Source: Lithodes maja
Taxonomy: Eukaryota; Arthropoda; Malacostraca; Decapoda; Lithodidae
NCBI GenBank assembly: GCA_037953745.1
Contig: JBAKBP010007396.1
Span: 1 to 64,000 of the forward strand
Reading direction: 5' to 3'
Length of the DNA stretch: 64,000 bases
Every line of letters starts with the position of its first letter. Position 1 is the first letter of the stretch. Positions 61,919 through 64,000 of the stretch are shown here, one piece after another. The translations under genes were made by a program, and so were the position numbers. The notes beneath the pieces are model-generated. The model was not told where the DNA came from. It saw only the letters and a list, made by a program, of their open reading frames with translations, and did not search any database.

Positions 61919-64000
61919 TGGCAATGGTACGTAATATAATTGACGTTAAAGGGGGCCTGAAAGACAGGTCAAAGTTTCAAATGCATCTCTTAATTAAATA
62001 CCTGTCCAGGTTTGGCTGGTACAGATTATATAGAGGTCGGATAGCACTCCTGAGGCCGGATAGCACTGGGTAGAGATCATGAAACACTCTGGTGGGCTGG
62101 AAAGCACCTTGAGGCCGGATAGCACTCTTGATCTCATGGGGGAGGTAAGATGACTTCCGCTGCTCCGTCTGCTCCCCTATCCTGTTATTATCTGGCTCCG
62201 AGCTCCGTTGTGCTGCATGGGAAAAGGGCACGATGGTAGGGAGTCTCCATGGGGCTTGTAGATCCTTTCCTTCGGGGGCACTCGCTTGGAAAGATCATAA
62301 TTTAATAGTGGCCCCTCCATCATTGACGATTTGCTTATTTATATAATAGTCTCGATTCAACACCCGCGTCAGCCGTTTTGAATCTACCGCCGCGGGGATG
62401 AACAGCGCATTCATCATAAGTGTAACGCAACTTCTCTTATGGAGTCTTCATTAGATCGGGTACCCACTACGAAAAAACTTTCGTAAAAAATAAGATAAGA
62501 AAAACGAACAAAAATAACTTAAAAATTGTTATAACACGCTTCCCACTTCGGTGGATTTCTTGCGTTGTGGCTCCTTGCCGCTCCTCACCAGGCAGCCATT
62601 CGTCCTTCTCTTCTCCGCGGGCAACCTAGTCAGACGTGTGCCGCCTGCACTCCGCCAGATTCGTCGTTGGCTCAATTCTCGTGAGTCCTTACTCATTTGT
62701 ATATCTGAGTTGTATTGAACAAGGTTTAGATTAGCTAGCACAGGCTACCCTACTGGTTGCCCGCAGGAAGTGTTAAAATTAGGGTATTGTACAGGCGCTT
62801 ACGTGTTCTCCAGGACACTCGCCACATGTGTTTTTTCTTTGGTTCTGCACGCCTTAGCTTTTTTATTATCTTTAGCTAGGAGGCTATAAACTTTCGTCGC
62901 TGAATGGTCTTCAGTCCAGTGTGTTTGGCCTGGGGGCCGTGTTTTTTCATCTTAGCAGACGCTCCAGTTCCAGGATTGTCACACGTGGTGTGGGATCTTC
63001 TGGTGTTCGAGCCTGCTCTTGGGGCCCCTCTCTTGAGCCTCTTCTCCTCGTGCTGTGGCAGTGATGTCTTCAGGAGTAAGTTTCTTCCTACATTATGAGT
63101 TACTTATGCCTCGTGGCCAGCCTCAGTAGGGTCTCCTTAGGGTTTAGGGGTGTTTACTTATGCTATGATATTTATATTATGCCCCCCCCCCCCCCCTTTT
63201 TCCTGTGTTCCCTGGTTCAGGTGTCGATCACTTTCCGGGAACTCTAGGAGACGTCCTTATTGTGTGGGGTTTTTTGGTGCGGGAATGGTGGTCTGGTGCT
63301 GTAGACGTTTTTTTCCCCTAGTTCCTTGGCCCGCCGGCCCCTGTCTTCGTACTGGGCCCGGCTGCCGCTGTGCTGGTGTGCATGGGCTTTACCTACCCCT
63401 TCTTTTGTTTGGTAGTGTGTCACTACCCTCCTTGCCAGCGGACGTGCATGGCCCGGCGGAAGGAGAACGGTATCGAACCGATGTTTAACGACTCGCCCTG
63501 TGAATTGCCAGTTTACCCCGCCAGCCCGGCGGCACAGTTGGGTAACAGGTTTAGACAGGTTTTGTCTAGCTAGCAAGCAGCTGCATGACGACGCCCTCTA
63601 GGAGTACTGTTTAGGGCCAGTGACCCATGTCATAGGTAAGCAGTCTCGTGTGAATTCCCCCCGATTGAAAAGGGCGAGGGGTTGTTCACAACTCTCAGGA
63701 GGCGGAAAAATAGTGGGGCAGTGGCCCACTAATTTTGCGACGCCGGGGAGTAGGTAGGATGTTGTTAACACCTCTCAGGTTATCCTTATGAGCATTGATT
63801 CCTGGAAATTTTCTATTTCCAGATCTCTTCACATCTCGAGCAGAGTGGCTAAGGAGGAACTGTTCCCGGCGGGGAGGGGAGTCGGTAACCATGTCTCTAT
63901 TCTCGTTTTGTTCTACTCCTACCTGTATTTCAGTCCCAGTAGCAGCACACAGGCTGTGTATACGCTGTATTAAATGTTTGGACAAGACTACCTTTTCATG
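61919..64000. other. Unassigned, partly GC-rich sequence
   Basis: No protein domain is recognised. The word GAGGCCGGATAGCACT or a close variant recurs at 62034, 62052 and 62111. A C-run is at 63182-63196. CGGGCGTGG-type GC-rich text from 62880 to 63600 resembles in composition the 5' region of the DIRS element, but I found no matching sequence. Confidence 0.35.

Noticed and set aside
62904..63573. Small genes in the GC-rich end region
   Set aside because: Several short frames overlap on both strands, none has a domain, and a C-run interrupts one; I leave the region unassigned.

Overview
The window looks like intronic DNA from a large, transposon-rich arthropod genome, most likely a decapod or other malacostracan crustacean. 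The reasons are an arthropod-type 5S rRNA sequence, very long AT-rich introns, abundant AGGCCTAGGC-like and TACAGTA words, and a repeat spectrum (Gmr1-like Gypsy, BEL/Pao, DIRS, RTE, CR1/L2, piggyBac, Tc1/mariner and hAT) typical of such genomes. The species assignment is inference. Nothing here is prokaryotic: there are no operons, no bacterial ribosome binding sites and no CRISPR array.

Host gene: the only host coding sequence I can defend is the C-terminal part of a molybdo-flavoenzyme of the xanthine dehydrogenase / aldehyde oxidase family on the plus strand. It consists of four exons at 23473-23634, 26169-26265, 27043-27150 and 51629-51807, with matching splice phases (0/0, 0/1, 1/1, 1/end). 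The third intron is about 24.5 kb and is almost entirely mobile elements. Upstream exons are not visible in the first 23 kb.

Layout, 1-23 kb: a nested LTR-element block. A minus-strand BEL/Pao element (2534-2710 plus 19904-21701) was split by a minus-strand Gmr1-like Ty3/Gypsy element (2711-19903, TSD ATAT). A second, plus-strand Gypsy of the same type ends in the same BEL remnant at about 2533. One Gypsy LTR (2711-4526) is clean. Its twin (11598-19903) contains a piggyBac element with transposase (11617-15981), a Tc1/mariner-type element, a SINE and a CR1 LINE fragment. The clean LTR therefore shows the empty site for each insertion. The Gypsy body contains another LINE and a TTAA MITE. A stand-alone SGNH hydrolase reading frame lies at 22034-22753.

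23-30 kb: AOX/XDH-like exons with RTE fragments, Tc1/mariner-like elements and two piggyBac-like TTAA MITEs, one nested in the other. A three-copy 272-bp tandem array also lies here.

30-39.2 kb: a DIRS-type tyrosine-recombinase retrotransposon with 300-bp inverted terminal repeats and an internal complementary region that matches both outer ends. It is GC-rich, carries a decayed gag-like / RT-RNase H / recombinase series, and contains a full-length 5S rRNA-like sequence and a nested CR1 fragment.

39.3-49.6 kb: two RTE LINEs. The second is broken by a plus-strand CR1 and by a minus-strand CR1 that itself contains a poly(A)-tailed Jockey-like LINE. This nesting left a 674-codon open frame assembled from three LINE families.

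49.6-64 kb: inverted repeats, a deleted RTE derivative, the last AOX/XDH-like exon followed closely by a hAT element, a short tandem family resembling the tail of that exon, several SINE copies, an 815-bp TRIM-like element whose 284-bp terminal repeats carry a tRNA-Val-like Pol III promoter, another TTAA MITE, and about 2 kb of unassigned sequence at the end.

All assignments come from reading the sequence and translations. No database search was run.
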